Positions 32,858-46,040 of a stretch of DNA of 64,000 bases are shown in pieces. Position numbers and translations under genes: made by a program. How positions within the stretch are numbered: the stretch's first letter is position 1; every line of letters starts with the position of its first letter. The notes under the pieces were generated by a model. It was not told where the DNA came from. It worked only from the letters and a program-made list of their open reading frames with translations, and ran no database searches. Source of the stretch: Limnoperna fortunei (lineage: Eukaryota; Mollusca; Bivalvia; Mytilida; Modiolidae); the NCBI GenBank assembly GCA_944474755.1, contig OX104112.1:67876433-67940432 (forward strand), written 5' to 3'.

Positions 32858-33190
32858 TTGCGTGCAAAATACAGCTTATAATGGGTATTTGTTTCTCATA
32901 CAAGACCTTCCTATGCACAGACATTTCAGCCGAGTTAATGCTGAGCATGATCATTTTGCATGTAATTTACTATGACACCATTCTTTCTAGGTAAACTTAT
33001 TGAGTCTTACCAGAGTGAGAAAAAGAAAGTTCTGAATGCATGGCTACCTAATGCGCGACTATTCCCCACAAACCCAACATTGAGCGTATCAATCGTAATG
33101 TACAATGGAAATGAAAATGAAATGTCAACTCTAGTTAACGTTTCTATTTGAATGGCACAAAAAGTAACAAACACGCATGTTTGGAGAAAA

Positions 33191-33264
33191 AGGCTCCGGC
33201 GAGATTCGAACTCGCGACCTCCAGTTTACTAGACTGGCGCTCTAACCAACTGAGCTACGGAGCC
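33191..33264 (-). tRNA. tRNA-Thr(AGU), type B
   Basis: Flank class G; the neighbouring S1 has the 5-bp deletion. Confidence 0.95.
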
Positions 33265-33534
33265 GTGATGGCAAAGGGTTCAAAATTTATATTCTTATGT
33301 GTAGACTACATGCGATCTATACAGTTGGTATCAGCAAATGTAAAAGTGATGTTTTTTACCACTAGATTTTTTGCACGATTGGTGAGTCAGCTTTGTGCAA
33401 TATATTCACTCGTATTTGAACACGAATACCTCATTTGTATAGTTTTCATCATTTATTGATTTGTCTCAGTACTAGTACAGCACACACTTTTCCCTTGTCC
33501 ATCCTCCATTTGAATCGCAAGTTATTTATAAAAA

Positions 33535-33608
33535 AGGCTCCAGCGAGATTTGAACTCGCGACCTCCAGTTTACTAGACTGGCGCTCTAACCAACTGAGCT
33601 ATGGAGCC
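33535..33608 (-). tRNA. tRNA-Thr(AGU), type A
   Basis: A-interrupted tract TTATTTAT then six A; first such copy. Confidence 0.95.
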
Positions 33609-33946
33609 TTGCGTGCAAAATACAGCTTATAATGGGTATTTGTTTCTCATACAAGACCTTCCTATGCATAGACATTTCAGCCGAGTTAATGCTGAGCATG
33701 ATCATTTTGCATGTAATTTATATTGCTATGACACCATTCTTTCTAGGTAAACTTATTGAGTCTTACCAGAGTGAGAAAAAGAAAGTTCTGAATGCATGGC
33801 TACCTAATGCGCGACTATTCCCGACAAACCCAACATTGAGCGTATCAATCGTAATGTACAATGGAAATGAAAATGAAATGTCAACTCTAGTTAACGTTTC
33901 TATTTGAATGGCACAAAAAGTAACAAACACGCATGTTTGGAGAAAA

Positions 33947-34020
33947 AGGCTCCGGCGAGATTCGAACTCGCGACCTCCAGTTTACTAGACTGGCGCTCTA
34001 ACCAACTGAGCTACGGAGCC
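33947..34020 (-). tRNA. tRNA-Thr(AGU), type B
   Basis: Flank class T. Confidence 0.95.
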
Positions 34021-34290
34021 GTGATGGCAAAGTGTTCAAAATTTATATTCTTATGTGTAGACTACATACGATCTATACAGTTGGTATCAGCAAATGTATA
34101 AGTGATGTTTTTTACCACTAGATTTTTTGCACGATTGGTGAGTCAGCTTTGTGCAATATATTCACTCGTATTTGAACACGAATACCTCATTTGTATAGTT
34201 TTCATCATTTATTGATTTGTCTCAGTACTAGTACAGCACACACTTTTCCCTTGTCCATCCTCCATTTGAATCGCAAGTTTTTTTTAAAAA

Positions 34291-34364
34291 AGGCTCCAGC
34301 GAGATTTGAACTCGCGACCTCCAGTTTACTAGACTGGCGCTCTAACCAACTGAGCTATGGAGCC
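34291..34364 (-). tRNA. tRNA-Thr(AGU), type A
   Basis: T8A6 tract. Confidence 0.95.
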
Positions 34365-34702
34365 TTGCGTGCAAAATACAGCTTATAATGGGTATTTGTT
34401 TCTCATACAAGACCTTCCTATGCACAGACATTTCAGCCGAGTTAATGCTGAGCATGATCATTTTGCATGTAATTTATATTGCTATGACACCATTCTTTCT
34501 AGGTAAACTTATTGAGTCTTACCAGAGTGAGAAAAAGAAAGTTCTGAATGCATGGATACCTAATGCGCGACTATTCCCGACAAACCCAACATTGAGCGTA
34601 TCAATCGTAATGTACAATGGAAATGAAAATGAAATGTCAACTCTAGTTAACGTTTCTATTTGAATGGCACAAAAAGTAACAAACACGCATGTTTGGAGAA
34701 AA

Positions 34703-34776
34703 AGGCTCCGGCGAGATTCGAACTCGCGACCTCCAGTTTACTAGACTGGCGCTCTAACCAACTGAGCTACGGAGCC
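34703..34776 (-). tRNA. tRNA-Thr(AGU), type B
   Basis: Flank class G. Confidence 0.95.
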
Positions 34777-35046
34777 GTGATGGCAAAGGGTTCAAAATTT
34801 ATATTCTTATGTGTAGACTACATGCGATCTATACAGTTGGTATCAGCAAATGTAAAAGTGATGTTTTTTACCACTAGATTTTTTGCACGATTGGTGAGTC
34901 AGCTTTGTGCAATATATTCACTCGTATTTGAACACGAATACCTCATTTGTATAGTTTTCATCATTTATTGATTTGTCTCAGTACTAGTACAGCACACACT
35001 TTTCCCTTGTCCATCCTCCATTTGAATCGCAAGTTTTTTTTAAAAA

Positions 35047-35120
35047 AGGCTCCAGCGAGATTTGAACTCGCGACCTCCAGTTTACTAGACTGGCGCTCTA
35101 ACCAACTGAGCTATGGAGCC
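35047..35120 (-). tRNA. tRNA-Thr(AGU), type A
   Basis: T8A6 tract. Confidence 0.95.
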
Positions 35121-35458
35121 TTGCGTGCAAAATACAGCTTATAATGGGTATTTGTTTCTCATACAAGACCTTCCTATGCACAGACATTTCAGCCGAGTTA
35201 ATGCTGAGCATGATCATTTTGCATGTAATTTATATTGCTATGACACCATTCTTTCTAGGTAAACTTATTGAGTCTTACCAGAGTGAGAAAAAGAAAGTTC
35301 TGAATGCATGGTTACCTAATGAGCGACTATTCCCGACAAACCCAACATTGAGCGTATCAATCGTAATGTACAATGGAAATGAAAATGAAATGTCAACTCT
35401 AGTTAACGTTTCTATTTGAATGGCACAAAAAGTAACAAACACGCATGTTTGGAGAAAA

Positions 35459-35532
35459 AGGCTCCGGCGAGATTCGAACTCGCGACCTCCAGTTTACTAG
35501 ACTGGCGCTCTAACCAACTGAGCTACGGAGCC
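35459..35532 (-). tRNA. tRNA-Thr(AGU), type B
   Basis: Flank class T. Confidence 0.95.
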
Positions 35533-35802
35533 GTGATGGCAAAGTGTTCAAAATTTATATTCTTATGTGTAGACTACATGCGATCTATACAGCTGGTATC
35601 ATCAAATGTAAAAGTGATGTTTTTTACCACTAGATTTTTTGCACGATTGGTGAGTCAGCTTTGTGCAATATATTCACTCGTATTTGAACACGAATACCTC
35701 ATTTGTATAGTTTTCATCATTTATTGATTTGTCTCAGTACTAGTACAGCACACACTTTTCCCTTGTCCATCCTCCATTTGAATCGCAAGTTTTTTTTAAA
35801 AA

Positions 35803-35876
35803 AGGCTCCAGCGAGATTTGAACTCGCGACCTCCAGTTTACTAGACTGGCGCTCTAACCAACTGAGCTATGGAGCC
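35803..35876 (-). tRNA. tRNA-Thr(AGU), type A
   Basis: T8A6 tract. Confidence 0.95.
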
Positions 35877-36213
35877 TTGCGTGCAAAATACAGCTTATAA
35901 TGGGTATTTGTTTCTCATACAAGACCTTCCTATGCACAGACATTTCAGCCGAGTTAATGCTGAGCATGATCATTTTGCATGTAATTTATATTGCTATGAC
36001 ACCATTCTTTCTAGGTAAACTTATTGAGTCTTACCAGAGTGAGAAAAAGAAAGTTCTGAATGCATGGCTACCTAATGCGCGACTATTCCCGACAAACCCA
36101 CATTGAGCGTATCAATCGTAATGTACAATGGAAATGAAAATGAAATGTCAACTCTAGTTAACGTTTCTATTTGAATGGCACAAAAAGTAACAAACACGCA
36201 TGTTTGGAGAAAA

Positions 36214-36287
36214 AGGCTCCGGCGAGATTCGAACTCGCGACCTCCAGTTTACTAGACTGGCGCTCTAACCAACTGAGCTACGGAGCC
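36214..36287 (-). tRNA. tRNA-Thr(AGU), type B
   Basis: Flank class G; the neighbouring S1 has a 1-bp deletion ('aaacccacattg'). Confidence 0.95.
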
Positions 36288-36557
36288 GTGATGGCAAAGG
36301 GTTCAAAATTTATATTCTTATGTGTAGACTACATGCGATCTATACAGTTGGTATCAGCAAATGTAAAAGTGATGTTTTTTACCACTAGATTTTTTGCACG
36401 ATTGGTGAGTCAGCTTTGTGCAATATATTCACTCGTATTTGAACACGAATACCTCATTTGTATAGTTTTCATCATTTATTGATTTGTCTCAGTACTAGTA
36501 CAGCACACACTTTTCCCTTGTCCATCCTCCATTTGAATCGCAAGTTATTTATAAAAA

Positions 36558-36631
36558 AGGCTCCAGCGAGATTTGAACTCGCGACCTCCAGTTTACTAGA
36601 CTGGCGCTCTAACCAACTGAGCTATGGAGCC
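36558..36631 (-). tRNA. tRNA-Thr(AGU), type A
   Basis: A-interrupted tract. Confidence 0.95.
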
Positions 36632-36969
36632 TTGCGTGCAAAATACAGCTTATAATGGGTATTTGTTTCTCATACAAGACCTTCCTATGCACAGACATTT
36701 CAGCCGAGTTAATGCTGAGCATGATCATTTTGCATGTAATTTATATTGCTATGACACCATTCTTTCTAGGTAAACTTATTGAGTCTTACCAGAGTGAGAA
36801 AAAGAAAGTTCTGAATGCATGGCTACCTAATGCGCGACTATTCCCGACAAACCCAACATTGAGCGTATCAATCGTAATGTACAATGGAAATGAAAATGAA
36901 ATGTCAACTCTAGTTAACGTTTCTATTTGAATGGCACAAAAAGTAACAAACACGCATGTTTGGAGAAAA

Positions 36970-37043
36970 AGGCTCCGGCGAGATTCGAACTCGCGACCTC
37001 CAGTTTACTAGACTGGCGCTCTAACCAACTGAGCTACGGAGCC
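36970..37043 (-). tRNA. tRNA-Thr(AGU), type B
   Basis: Flank class T. Confidence 0.95.
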
Positions 37044-37313
37044 GTGATGGCAAAGTGTTCAAAATTTATATTCTTATGTGTAGACTACATGCGATCTATA
37101 CAGTTGGTATCAGCAAATGTAAAAGTGATGTTTTTTACCACTAGATTTTTTGCACGATTGGTGAGTCAGCTTTGTGCAATATATTCACTCGTATTTGAAC
37201 ACGAATACCTCATTTGTATAGTTTTCATCATTTATTGATTTGTCTCAGTACTAGTACAGCACACACTTTTCCCTTGTCCATCATCCATTTGAATCGCAAG
37301 TTATTTATAAAAA

Positions 37314-37387
37314 AGGCTCCAGCGAGATTTGAACTCGCGACCTCCAGTTTACTAGACTGGCGCTCTAACCAACTGAGCTATGGAGCC
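37314..37387 (-). tRNA. tRNA-Thr(AGU), type A
   Basis: A-interrupted tract. Confidence 0.95.
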
Positions 37388-37725
37388 TTGCGTGCAAAAT
37401 ACAGCTTATAATGGGTATTTGTTTCTCATACAAGACCTTCCTATGCACAGACATTTCAGCCGAGTTAATGCTGAGCATGATCATTTTGCATGTAATTTAT
37501 ATTGCTATGACACCATTCTTTCTAGGTAAACTTATTGAGTCTTACCAGAGTGAGAAAAAGAAAGTTCTGAATGCATGGCTACCTAATGCGCGACTATTCC
37601 CGACAAACCCAACATTGAGCGTATCAATCGTAATGTACAATGGAAATGAAAATGATATGTCAACTCTAGTTAAAGTTTCTATTTGAATGGCACAAAAAGT
37701 AACAAACACGCATGTTTGGAGAAAA

Positions 37726-37799
37726 AGGCTCCGGCGAGATTCGAACTCGCGACCTCCAGTTTACTAGACTGGCGCTCTAACCAACTGAGCTACGGAGCC
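37726..37799 (-). tRNA. tRNA-Thr(AGU), type B
   Basis: Flank class T; S1 has 'gatatgtc' and 'taaagttt' changes. Confidence 0.95.
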
Positions 37800-38069
37800 G
37801 TGATGGCAAAGTGTTCAAAATTTATATTCTTATGTGTAGACTACATACGATCTATACAGCTGGTATCAGCAAATGTAAAAGTGATGTTTTTTACCACTAG
37901 ATTTTTTGCACGATTGGTGAGTCAGCTTTGTGCAATATATTCACTCGTATTTGAACACGAATACCTCATTTGTATAGTTTTCATCATTTATTGATTTGTC
38001 TCAGTACTAGTACAGCACACCCTTTTCCCTTGTCCATCCTCCATTTGAATCGCAAGTTTTTTTTAAAAA

Positions 38070-38143
38070 AGGCTCCAGCGAGATTTGAACTCGCGACCTC
38101 CAGTTTACTAGACTGGCGCTCTAACCAACTGAGCTATGGAGCC
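38070..38143 (-). tRNA. tRNA-Thr(AGU), type A
   Basis: T8A6 tract. Confidence 0.95.
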
Positions 38144-38481
38144 TTGCGTGCAAAATACAGCTTATAATGGGTATTTGTTTCTCATACAAGACCTTCCTAT
38201 GCACAGACATTTCAGCCGAGTTAATGCTGAGCATGATCATTTTGCATGTAATTTATATTGCTATGACACCATTCTTTCTAGGTAAACTTATTGAGTCTTA
38301 CCAGAGTGAGAAAAAGAAAGTTCTGAATGCATGGCTACCTAATGCGCGACTATTCCCGACAAACCCAACATTGAGCGTATCAATCGTAATGTACAATGGA
38401 AATGAAAATGAAATGTCAACTCTAGTTAACGTTTCTATTTGAATGGCACAAAAAGTAACAAACACGCATGTTTGGAGAAAA

Positions 38482-38555
38482 AGGCTCCGGCGAGATTCGA
38501 ACTCGCGACCTCCAGTTTACTAGACTGGCGCTCTAACCAACTGAGCTACGGAGCC
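38482..38555 (-). tRNA. tRNA-Thr(AGU), type B
   Basis: Flank class G. Confidence 0.95.
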
Positions 38556-38825
38556 GTGATGGCAAAGGGTTCAAAATTTATATTCTTATGTGTAGACTAC
38601 ATGCGATCTATACAGTTGGTATCAGCAAATGTAAAAGTGATGTTTTTTACCACTAGATTTTTTGCACGATTGGTGAGTCAGCTTTGTGCAATATATTCAC
38701 TCGTATTTGAACACGAATACCTCATTTGTATAGTTTTCATCATTTATTGATTTGTCTCAGTACTAGTACAGCACACACTTTTCCCTTGTCCATCCTCCAT
38801 TTGAATCGCAAGTTATTTATAAAAA

Positions 38826-38899
38826 AGGCTCCAGCGAGATTTGAACTCGCGACCTCCAGTTTACTAGACTGGCGCTCTAACCAACTGAGCTATGGAGCC
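38826..38899 (-). tRNA. tRNA-Thr(AGU), type A
   Basis: A-interrupted tract. Confidence 0.95.
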
Positions 38900-39237
38900 T
38901 TGCGTGCAAAATACAGCTTATAATGGGTATTTGTTTCTCATACAAGACCTTCCTATGCACAGACATTTCAGCCGAGTTAATGCTGAGCATGATCATTTTG
39001 CATGTAATTTATATTGCTATGACACCATTCTTTCTAGGTAAACTTATTGAGTCTTACCAGAGTGAGAAAAAGAAAGTTCTGAATGCATGGCTACCTAATG
39101 CGCGACTATTCCCGACAAACCCAACATTGAGCGTATCAATCGTAATGTACAATGGAAATGAAAATGAAATGTCAACTCTAGTTAACGTTTCTATTTGAAT
39201 GGCACAAAAAGTAACAAACACGCATGTTTGGAGAAAA

Positions 39238-39311
39238 AGGCTCCGGCGAGATTCGAACTCGCGACCTCCAGTTTACTAGACTGGCGCTCTAACCAACTGA
39301 GCTACGGAGCC
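39238..39311 (-). tRNA. tRNA-Thr(AGU), type B
   Basis: Flank class G. Confidence 0.95.
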
Positions 39312-39581
39312 GTGATGGCAAAGGGTTCAAAATTTATATTCTTATGTGTAGACTACATGCGATCTATACAGTTGGTATCAGCAAATGTAAAAGTGATGTT
39401 TTTTACCACTAGATTTTTTGCACGATTGGTGAGTCAGCTTTGTGCAATATATTCACTCGTATTTGAACACGAATACCTCATTTGTATAGTTTTCATCATT
39501 TATTGATTTGTCTCAGTACTAGTACAGCACACACTTTTCCCTTGTCCATCCTCCATTTGAATCGCAAGTTTTTTTTTAAAA

Positions 39582-39655
39582 AGGCTCCAGCGAGATTTGA
39601 ACTCGCGACCTCCAGTTTACTAGACTGGCGCTCTAACCAACTGAGCTATGGAGCC
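39582..39655 (-). tRNA. tRNA-Thr(AGU), type A
   Basis: T9A5 tract. Confidence 0.95.
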
Positions 39656-39993
39656 TTGCGTGCAAAATACAGCTTATAATGGGTATTTGTTTCTCATACA
39701 AGACCTTCCTATGCACAGACATTTCAGCCGAGTTAATGCTGAGCATGATCATTTTGCATGTAATTTATATTGCTATGACACCATTCTTTCTAGGTAAACT
39801 TATTGAGTCTTACCAGAGTGAGAAAAAGAAAGTTCTGAATGCATGGTTACCTAATGCGCGACTATTCCCGACAAACCCAACATTGAGCGTATCAATCGTA
39901 ATGTACAATGGAAATGAAAATGAAATGTCAACTCTAGTTAACGTTTCTATTTGAATGGCACAAAAAGTAACAAACACGCATGTTTGGAGAAAA

Positions 39994-40067
39994 AGGCTCC
40001 GGCGAGATTCGAACTCGCGACCTCCAGTTTACTAGACTGGCGCTCTAACCAACTGAGCTACGGAGCC
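39994..40067 (-). tRNA. tRNA-Thr(AGU), type B
   Basis: Flank class T. Confidence 0.95.
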
Positions 40068-40337
40068 GTGATGGCAAAGTGTTCAAAATTTATATTCTTA
40101 TGTGTAGACTACATGCGATCTATACAGCTGGTATCAGCAAATGTAAAAGTGATGTTTTTTACCACTAGATTTTTTGCACGATTGGTGAGTCAGCTTTGTG
40201 CAATATATTCACTCGTATTTGAACACGAATACCTCATTTGTATAGTTTTCATCATTTATTGATTTGTCTCAGTACTAGTACAGCACACACTTTTCCCTTG
40301 TCCATCCTCCATTTGAATCGCAAGTTTTTTTTAAAAA

Positions 40338-40411
40338 AGGCTCCAGCGAGATTTGAACTCGCGACCTCCAGTTTACTAGACTGGCGCTCTAACCAACTGA
40401 GCTATGGAGCC
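40338..40411 (-). tRNA. tRNA-Thr(AGU), type A
   Basis: T8A6 tract. Confidence 0.95.
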
Positions 40412-40749
40412 TTGCGTGCAAAATACAGCTTATAATGGGTATTTGTTTCTCATACAAGACCTTCCTATGCACAGACATTTCAGCCGAGTTAATGCTGAGC
40501 ATGATCATTTTGCATGTAATTTATATTGCTATGACACCATTCTTTCTAGGTAAACTTATTGAGTCTTACCAGAGTGAGAAAAAGAAAGTTCTGAATGCAT
40601 GGTTACCTAATGCGCGACTATTCCCGACAAACCCAACATTGAGCGTATCAATCGTAATGTACAATGGAAATGAAAATGAAATGTCAACTCTAGTTAACGT
40701 TTCTATTTGAATGGCACAAAAAGTAACAAACACGCATGTTTGGAGAAAA

Positions 40750-40823
40750 AGGCTCCGGCGAGATTCGAACTCGCGACCTCCAGTTTACTAGACTGGCGCT
40801 CTAACCAACTGAGCTACGGAGCC
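40750..40823 (-). tRNA. tRNA-Thr(AGU), type B
   Basis: Flank class G. Confidence 0.95.
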
Positions 40824-41093
40824 GTGATGGCAAAGGGTTCAAAATTTATATTCTTATGTGTAGACTACATGCGATCTATACAGTTGGTATCAGCAAATGT
40901 AAAAGTGATGTTTTTTACCACTAGATTTTTTGCACGATTGGTGAGTCAGCTTTGTGCAATATATTCACTCGTATTTGAACACGAATACCTCATTTGTATA
41001 GTTTTCATCATTTATTGATTTGTCTCAGTACTAGTACAGCACACACTTTTCCCTTGTCCATCCTCCATTTGAATCGCAAGTTATTTATAAAAA

Positions 41094-41167
41094 AGGCTCC
41101 AGCGAGATTTGAACTCGCGACCTCCAGTTTACTAGACTGGCGCTCTAACCAACTGAGCTATGGAGCC
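41094..41167 (-). tRNA. tRNA-Thr(AGU), type A
   Basis: A-interrupted tract. Confidence 0.95.
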
Positions 41168-41505
41168 TTGCGTGCAAAATACAGCTTATAATGGGTATTT
41201 GTTTCTCATACAAGACCTTCCTATGCACAGACATTTCAGCCGAGTTAATGCTGAGCATGATCATTTTGCATGTAATTTATATTGCTATGACACCATTCTT
41301 TCTAGGTAAACTTATTGAGTCTTACCAGAGTGAGAAAAAGAAAGTTCTGAATGCATGGCTACCTAATGCGCGACTATTCCCGACAAACCCAACATTGAGC
41401 GTATCAATCGTAATGTACAATGGAAATGAAAATGAAATGTCAACTCTAGTTAACGTTTCTATTTGAATGGCACAAAAAGTAACAAACACGCATGTTTGGA
41501 GAAAA

Positions 41506-41579
41506 AGGCTCCGGCGAGATTCGAACTCGCGACCTCCAGTTTACTAGACTGGCGCTCTAACCAACTGAGCTACGGAGCC
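41506..41579 (-). tRNA. tRNA-Thr(AGU), type B
   Basis: Flank class G. Confidence 0.95.
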
Positions 41580-41849
41580 GTGATGGCAAAGGGTTCAAAA
41601 TTTATATTCTTATGTGTAGACTACATGCGATCTATACAGTTGGTATCAGCAAATGTAAAAGTGATGTTTTTTACCACTAGATTTTTTGCACGATTGGTGA
41701 GTCAGCTTTGTGCAATATATTCACTCGTATTTGAACACGAATACCTCATTTGTATAGTTTTCATCATTTATTGATTTGTCTCAGTACTAGTACAGCACAC
41801 ACTTTTCCCTTGTCCATCCTCCATTTGAATCGCAAGTTTTTTTTTAAAA

Positions 41850-41923
41850 AGGCTCCAGCGAGATTTGAACTCGCGACCTCCAGTTTACTAGACTGGCGCT
41901 CTAACCAACTGAGCTATGGAGCC
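41850..41923 (-). tRNA. tRNA-Thr(AGU), type A
   Basis: T9A5 tract. Confidence 0.95.
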
Positions 41924-42261
41924 TTGCGTGCAAAATACAGCTTATAATGGGTATTTGTTTCTCATACAAGACCTTCCTATGCACAGACATTTCAGCCGAG
42001 TTAATGCTGAGCATGATCATTTTGCATGTAATTTATATTGCTATGACACCATTCTTTCTAGGTAAACTTATTGAGTCTTACCAGAGTGAGAAAAAGAAAG
42101 TTCTGAATGCATGGTTACCTAATGCGCGACTATTCCCGACAAACCCAACATTGAGCGTATCAATCGTAATGTACAATGGAAATGAAAATGAAATGTCAAC
42201 TCTAGTTAACGTTTCTATTTGAATGGCACAAAAAGTAACAAACACGCATGTTTGGAGAAAA

Positions 42262-42335
42262 AGGCTCCGGCGAGATTCGAACTCGCGACCTCCAGTTTAC
42301 TAGACTGGCGCTCTAACCAACTGAGCTACGGAGCC
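42262..42335 (-). tRNA. tRNA-Thr(AGU), type B
   Basis: Flank class T. Confidence 0.95.
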
Positions 42336-42605
42336 GTGATGGCAAAGTGTTCAAAATTTATATTCTTATGTGTAGACTACATGCGATCTATACAGCTGGT
42401 ATCAGCAAATGTAAAAGTGATGTTTTTTACCACTAGATTTTTTGCACGATTGGTGAGTCAGCTTTGTGCAATATATTCACTCGTATTTGAACACGAATAC
42501 CTCATTTGTATAGTTTTCATCATTTATTGATTTGTCTCAGTACTAGTACAGCACACACTTTTCCCTTGTCCATCCTCCATTTGAATCGCAAGTTTTTTTT
42601 AAAAA

Positions 42606-42679
42606 AGGCTCCAGCGAGATTTGAACTCGCGACCTCCAGTTTACTAGACTGGCGCTCTAACCAACTGAGCTATGGAGCC
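42606..42679 (-). tRNA. tRNA-Thr(AGU), type A
   Basis: T8A6 tract. Confidence 0.95.
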
Positions 42680-43016
42680 TTGCGTGCAAAATACAGCTTA
42701 TAATGGGTATTTGTTTCTCATACAAGACCTTCCTATGCACAGACATTTCAGCCGAGTTAATGCTGAGCATGATCATTTTGCATGTAATTTATATTGCTAT
42801 GACACCATTCTTTCTAGGTAAACTTATTGAGTCTTACCAGAGTGAGAAAAAGAAAGTTCTGAATGCATGGCTACCTAATGCGCGACTATTCCCGACAAAC
42901 CCACATTGAGCGTATCAATCGTAATGTACAATGGAAATGAAAATGAAATGTCAACTCTAGTTAACGTTTCTATTTGAATGGCACAAAAAGTAACAAACAC
43001 GCATGTTTGGAGAAAA

Positions 43017-43090
43017 AGGCTCCGGCGAGATTCGAACTCGCGACCTCCAGTTTACTAGACTGGCGCTCTAACCAACTGAGCTACGGAGCC
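43017..43090 (-). tRNA. tRNA-Thr(AGU), type B
   Basis: Flank class G; the neighbouring S1 has the 'aaacccacattg' deletion. Confidence 0.95.
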
Positions 43091-43360
43091 GTGATGGCAA
43101 AGGGTTCAAAATTTATATTCTTATGTGTAGACTACATGCGATCTATACAGTTGGTATCAGCAAATGTAAAAGTGATGTTTTTTACCACTAGATTTTTTGC
43201 ACGATTGGTGAGTCAGCTTTGTGCAATATATTCACTCGTATTTGAACACGAATACCTCATTTGTATAGTTTTCATCATTTATTGATTTGTCTCAGTACTA
43301 GTACAGCACACACTTTTCCCTTGTCCATCCTCCATTTGAATCGCAAGTTATTTATAAAAA

Positions 43361-43434
43361 AGGCTCCAGCGAGATTTGAACTCGCGACCTCCAGTTTACT
43401 AGACTGGCGCTCTAACCAACTGAGCTATGGAGCC
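43361..43434 (-). tRNA. tRNA-Thr(AGU), type A
   Basis: A-interrupted tract. Confidence 0.95.
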
Positions 43435-43772
43435 TTGCGTGCAAAATACAGCTTATAATGGGTATTTGTTTCTCATACAAGACCTTCCTATGCACAGACA
43501 TTTCAGCCGAGTTAATGCTGAGCATGATCATTTTGCATGTAATTTATATTGCTATGACACCATTCTTTCTAGGTAAACTTATTGAGTCTTACCAGAGTGA
43601 GAAAAAGAAAGTTCTGAATGCATGGCTACCTAATGCGCGACTATTCCTGACAAACCCAACATTGAGCGTATCAATCGTAATGTACAATGGAAATGAAAAT
43701 GAAATGTCAACTCTAGTTAACGTTTCTATTTGAATGGCACAAAAAGTAACAAACACGCATGTTTGGAGAAAA

Positions 43773-43846
43773 AGGCTCCGGCGAGATTCGAACTCGCGAC
43801 CTCCAGTTTACTAGACTGGCGCTCTAACCAACTGAGCTACGGAGCC
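43773..43846 (-). tRNA. tRNA-Thr(AGU), type B
   Basis: Flank class T. Confidence 0.95.
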
Positions 43847-44116
43847 GTGATGGCAAAGTGTTCAAAATTTATATTCTTATGTGTAGACTACATACGATCT
43901 ATACAGCTGGTATCAGCAAATGTAAAAGTGATGTTTTTTACCACTAGATTTTTTGCACGATTGGTGAGTCAGCTTTGTGCAATATATTCACTCGTATTTG
44001 AACACGAATACCTCATTTGTATAGTTTTCATCATTTATTGATTTGTCTCAGTACTAGTACAGCACACACTTTTCCCTTGTCCATCCTCCATTTGAATCGC
44101 AAGTTTTTTTTAAAAA

Positions 44117-44190
44117 AGGCTCCAGCGAGATTTGAACTCGCGACCTCCAGTTTACTAGACTGGCGCTCTAACCAACTGAGCTATGGAGCC
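44117..44190 (-). tRNA. tRNA-Thr(AGU), type A
   Basis: T8A6 tract. Confidence 0.95.
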
Positions 44191-44528
44191 TTGCGTGCAA
44201 AATACAGCTTATAATGGGTATTTGTTTCTCATACAAGACCTTCCTATGCACAGACATTTCAGCCGAGTTAATGCTGAGCATGATCATTTTGCATGTAATT
44301 TATATTGCTATGACACCATTCTTTCTAGGTAAACTTATTGAGTCTTACCAGAGTGAGAAAAAGAAAGTTCTGAATGCATGGTTACCTAATGCGCGACTAT
44401 TCCCGACAAACCCAACATTGAGCGTATCAATCGTAATGTACAATGGAAATGAAAATGAAATGTCAACTCTAGTTAACGTTTCTATTTGAATGGCACAAAA
44501 AGTAACAAACACGCATGTTTGGAGAAAA

Positions 44529-44602
44529 AGGCTCCGGCGAGATTCGAACTCGCGACCTCCAGTTTACTAGACTGGCGCTCTAACCAACTGAGCTACGGAG
44601 CC
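44529..44602 (-). tRNA. tRNA-Thr(AGU), type B
   Basis: Flank class G. Confidence 0.95.
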
Positions 44603-44872
44603 GTGATGGCAAAGGGTTCAAAATTTATATTCTTATGTGTAGACTACATGCGATCTATACAGTTGGTATCAGCAAATGTAAAAGTGATGTTTTTTACCAC
44701 TAGATTTTTTGCACGATTGGTGAGTCAGCTTTGTGCAATATATTCACTCGTATTTGAACACGAATACCTCATTTGTATAGTTTTCATCATTTATTGATTT
44801 GTCTCAGTACTAGTACAGCACACACTTTTCCCTTGTCCATCCTCCATTTGAATCGCAAGTTATTTATAAAAA

Positions 44873-44946
44873 AGGCTCCAGCGAGATTTGAACTCGCGAC
44901 CTCCAGTTTACTAGACTGGCGCTCTAACCAACTGAGCTATGGAGCC
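44873..44946 (-). tRNA. tRNA-Thr(AGU), type A
   Basis: A-interrupted tract. Confidence 0.95.
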
Positions 44947-45284
44947 TTGCGTGCAAAATACAGCTTATAATGGGTATTTGTTTCTCATACAAGACCTTCC
45001 TATGCACAGACATTTCAGCCGAGTTAATGCTGAGCATGATCATTTTGCATGTAATTTATATTGCTATGACACCATTCTTTCTAGGTAAACTTATTGAGTC
45101 TTACCAGAGTGAGAAAAAGAAAGTTCTGAATGCATGGCTACCTAATGCGCGACTATTCCCGACAAACCCAACATTGAGCGTATCAATCGTAATGTACAAT
45201 GGAAATGAAAATGAAATGTCAACTCTAGTTAACGTTTCTATTTGAATGGCACAAAAAGTAACAAACACGCATGTTTGGAGAAAA

Positions 45285-45358
45285 AGGCTCCGGCGAGATT
45301 CGAACTCGCGACCTCCAGTTTACTAGACTGGCGCTCTAACCAACTGAGCTACGGAGCC
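45285..45358 (-). tRNA. tRNA-Thr(AGU), type B
   Basis: Flank class T. Confidence 0.95.
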
Positions 45359-45628
45359 GTGATGGCAAAGTGTTCAAAATTTATATTCTTATGTGTAGAC
45401 TACATACGATCTATACAGCTGGTATCAGCAAATGTAAAAGTGATGTTTTTTACCACTAGATTTTTTGCACGATTGGTGAGTCAGCTTTGTGCAATATATT
45501 CACTCGTATTTGAACACGAATACCTCATTTGTATAGTTTTCATCATTTATTGATTTGTCTCAGTACTAGTACAGCACACACTTTTCCCTTGTCCATCCTC
45601 CATTTGAATCGCAAGTTTTTTTTAAAAA

Positions 45629-45702
45629 AGGCTCCAGCGAGATTTGAACTCGCGACCTCCAGTTTACTAGACTGGCGCTCTAACCAACTGAGCTATGGAG
45701 CC
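45629..45702 (-). tRNA. tRNA-Thr(AGU), type A
   Basis: T8A6 tract. Confidence 0.95.
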
Positions 45703-46040
45703 TTGCGTGCAAAATACAGCTTATAATGGGTATTTGCTTCTCATACAAGACCTTCCTATGCACAGACATTTCAGCCGAGTTAATGCTGAGCATGATCATT
45801 TTGCATGTAATTTATATTGCTATGACACCATTCTTTCTAGGTAAACTTATTGAGTCTTACCAGAGTGAGAAAAAGAAAGTTCTGAATGCATGGCTACCTA
45901 ATGCGCGACTATTCCCGACAAACCCAACATTGAGCGTATCAATCGTAATGTACAATGGAAATGAAAATGAAATGTCAACTCTAGTTAACGTTTCTATTTG
46001 AATGGCACAAAAAGTAACAAACACGCATGTTTGGAGAAAA

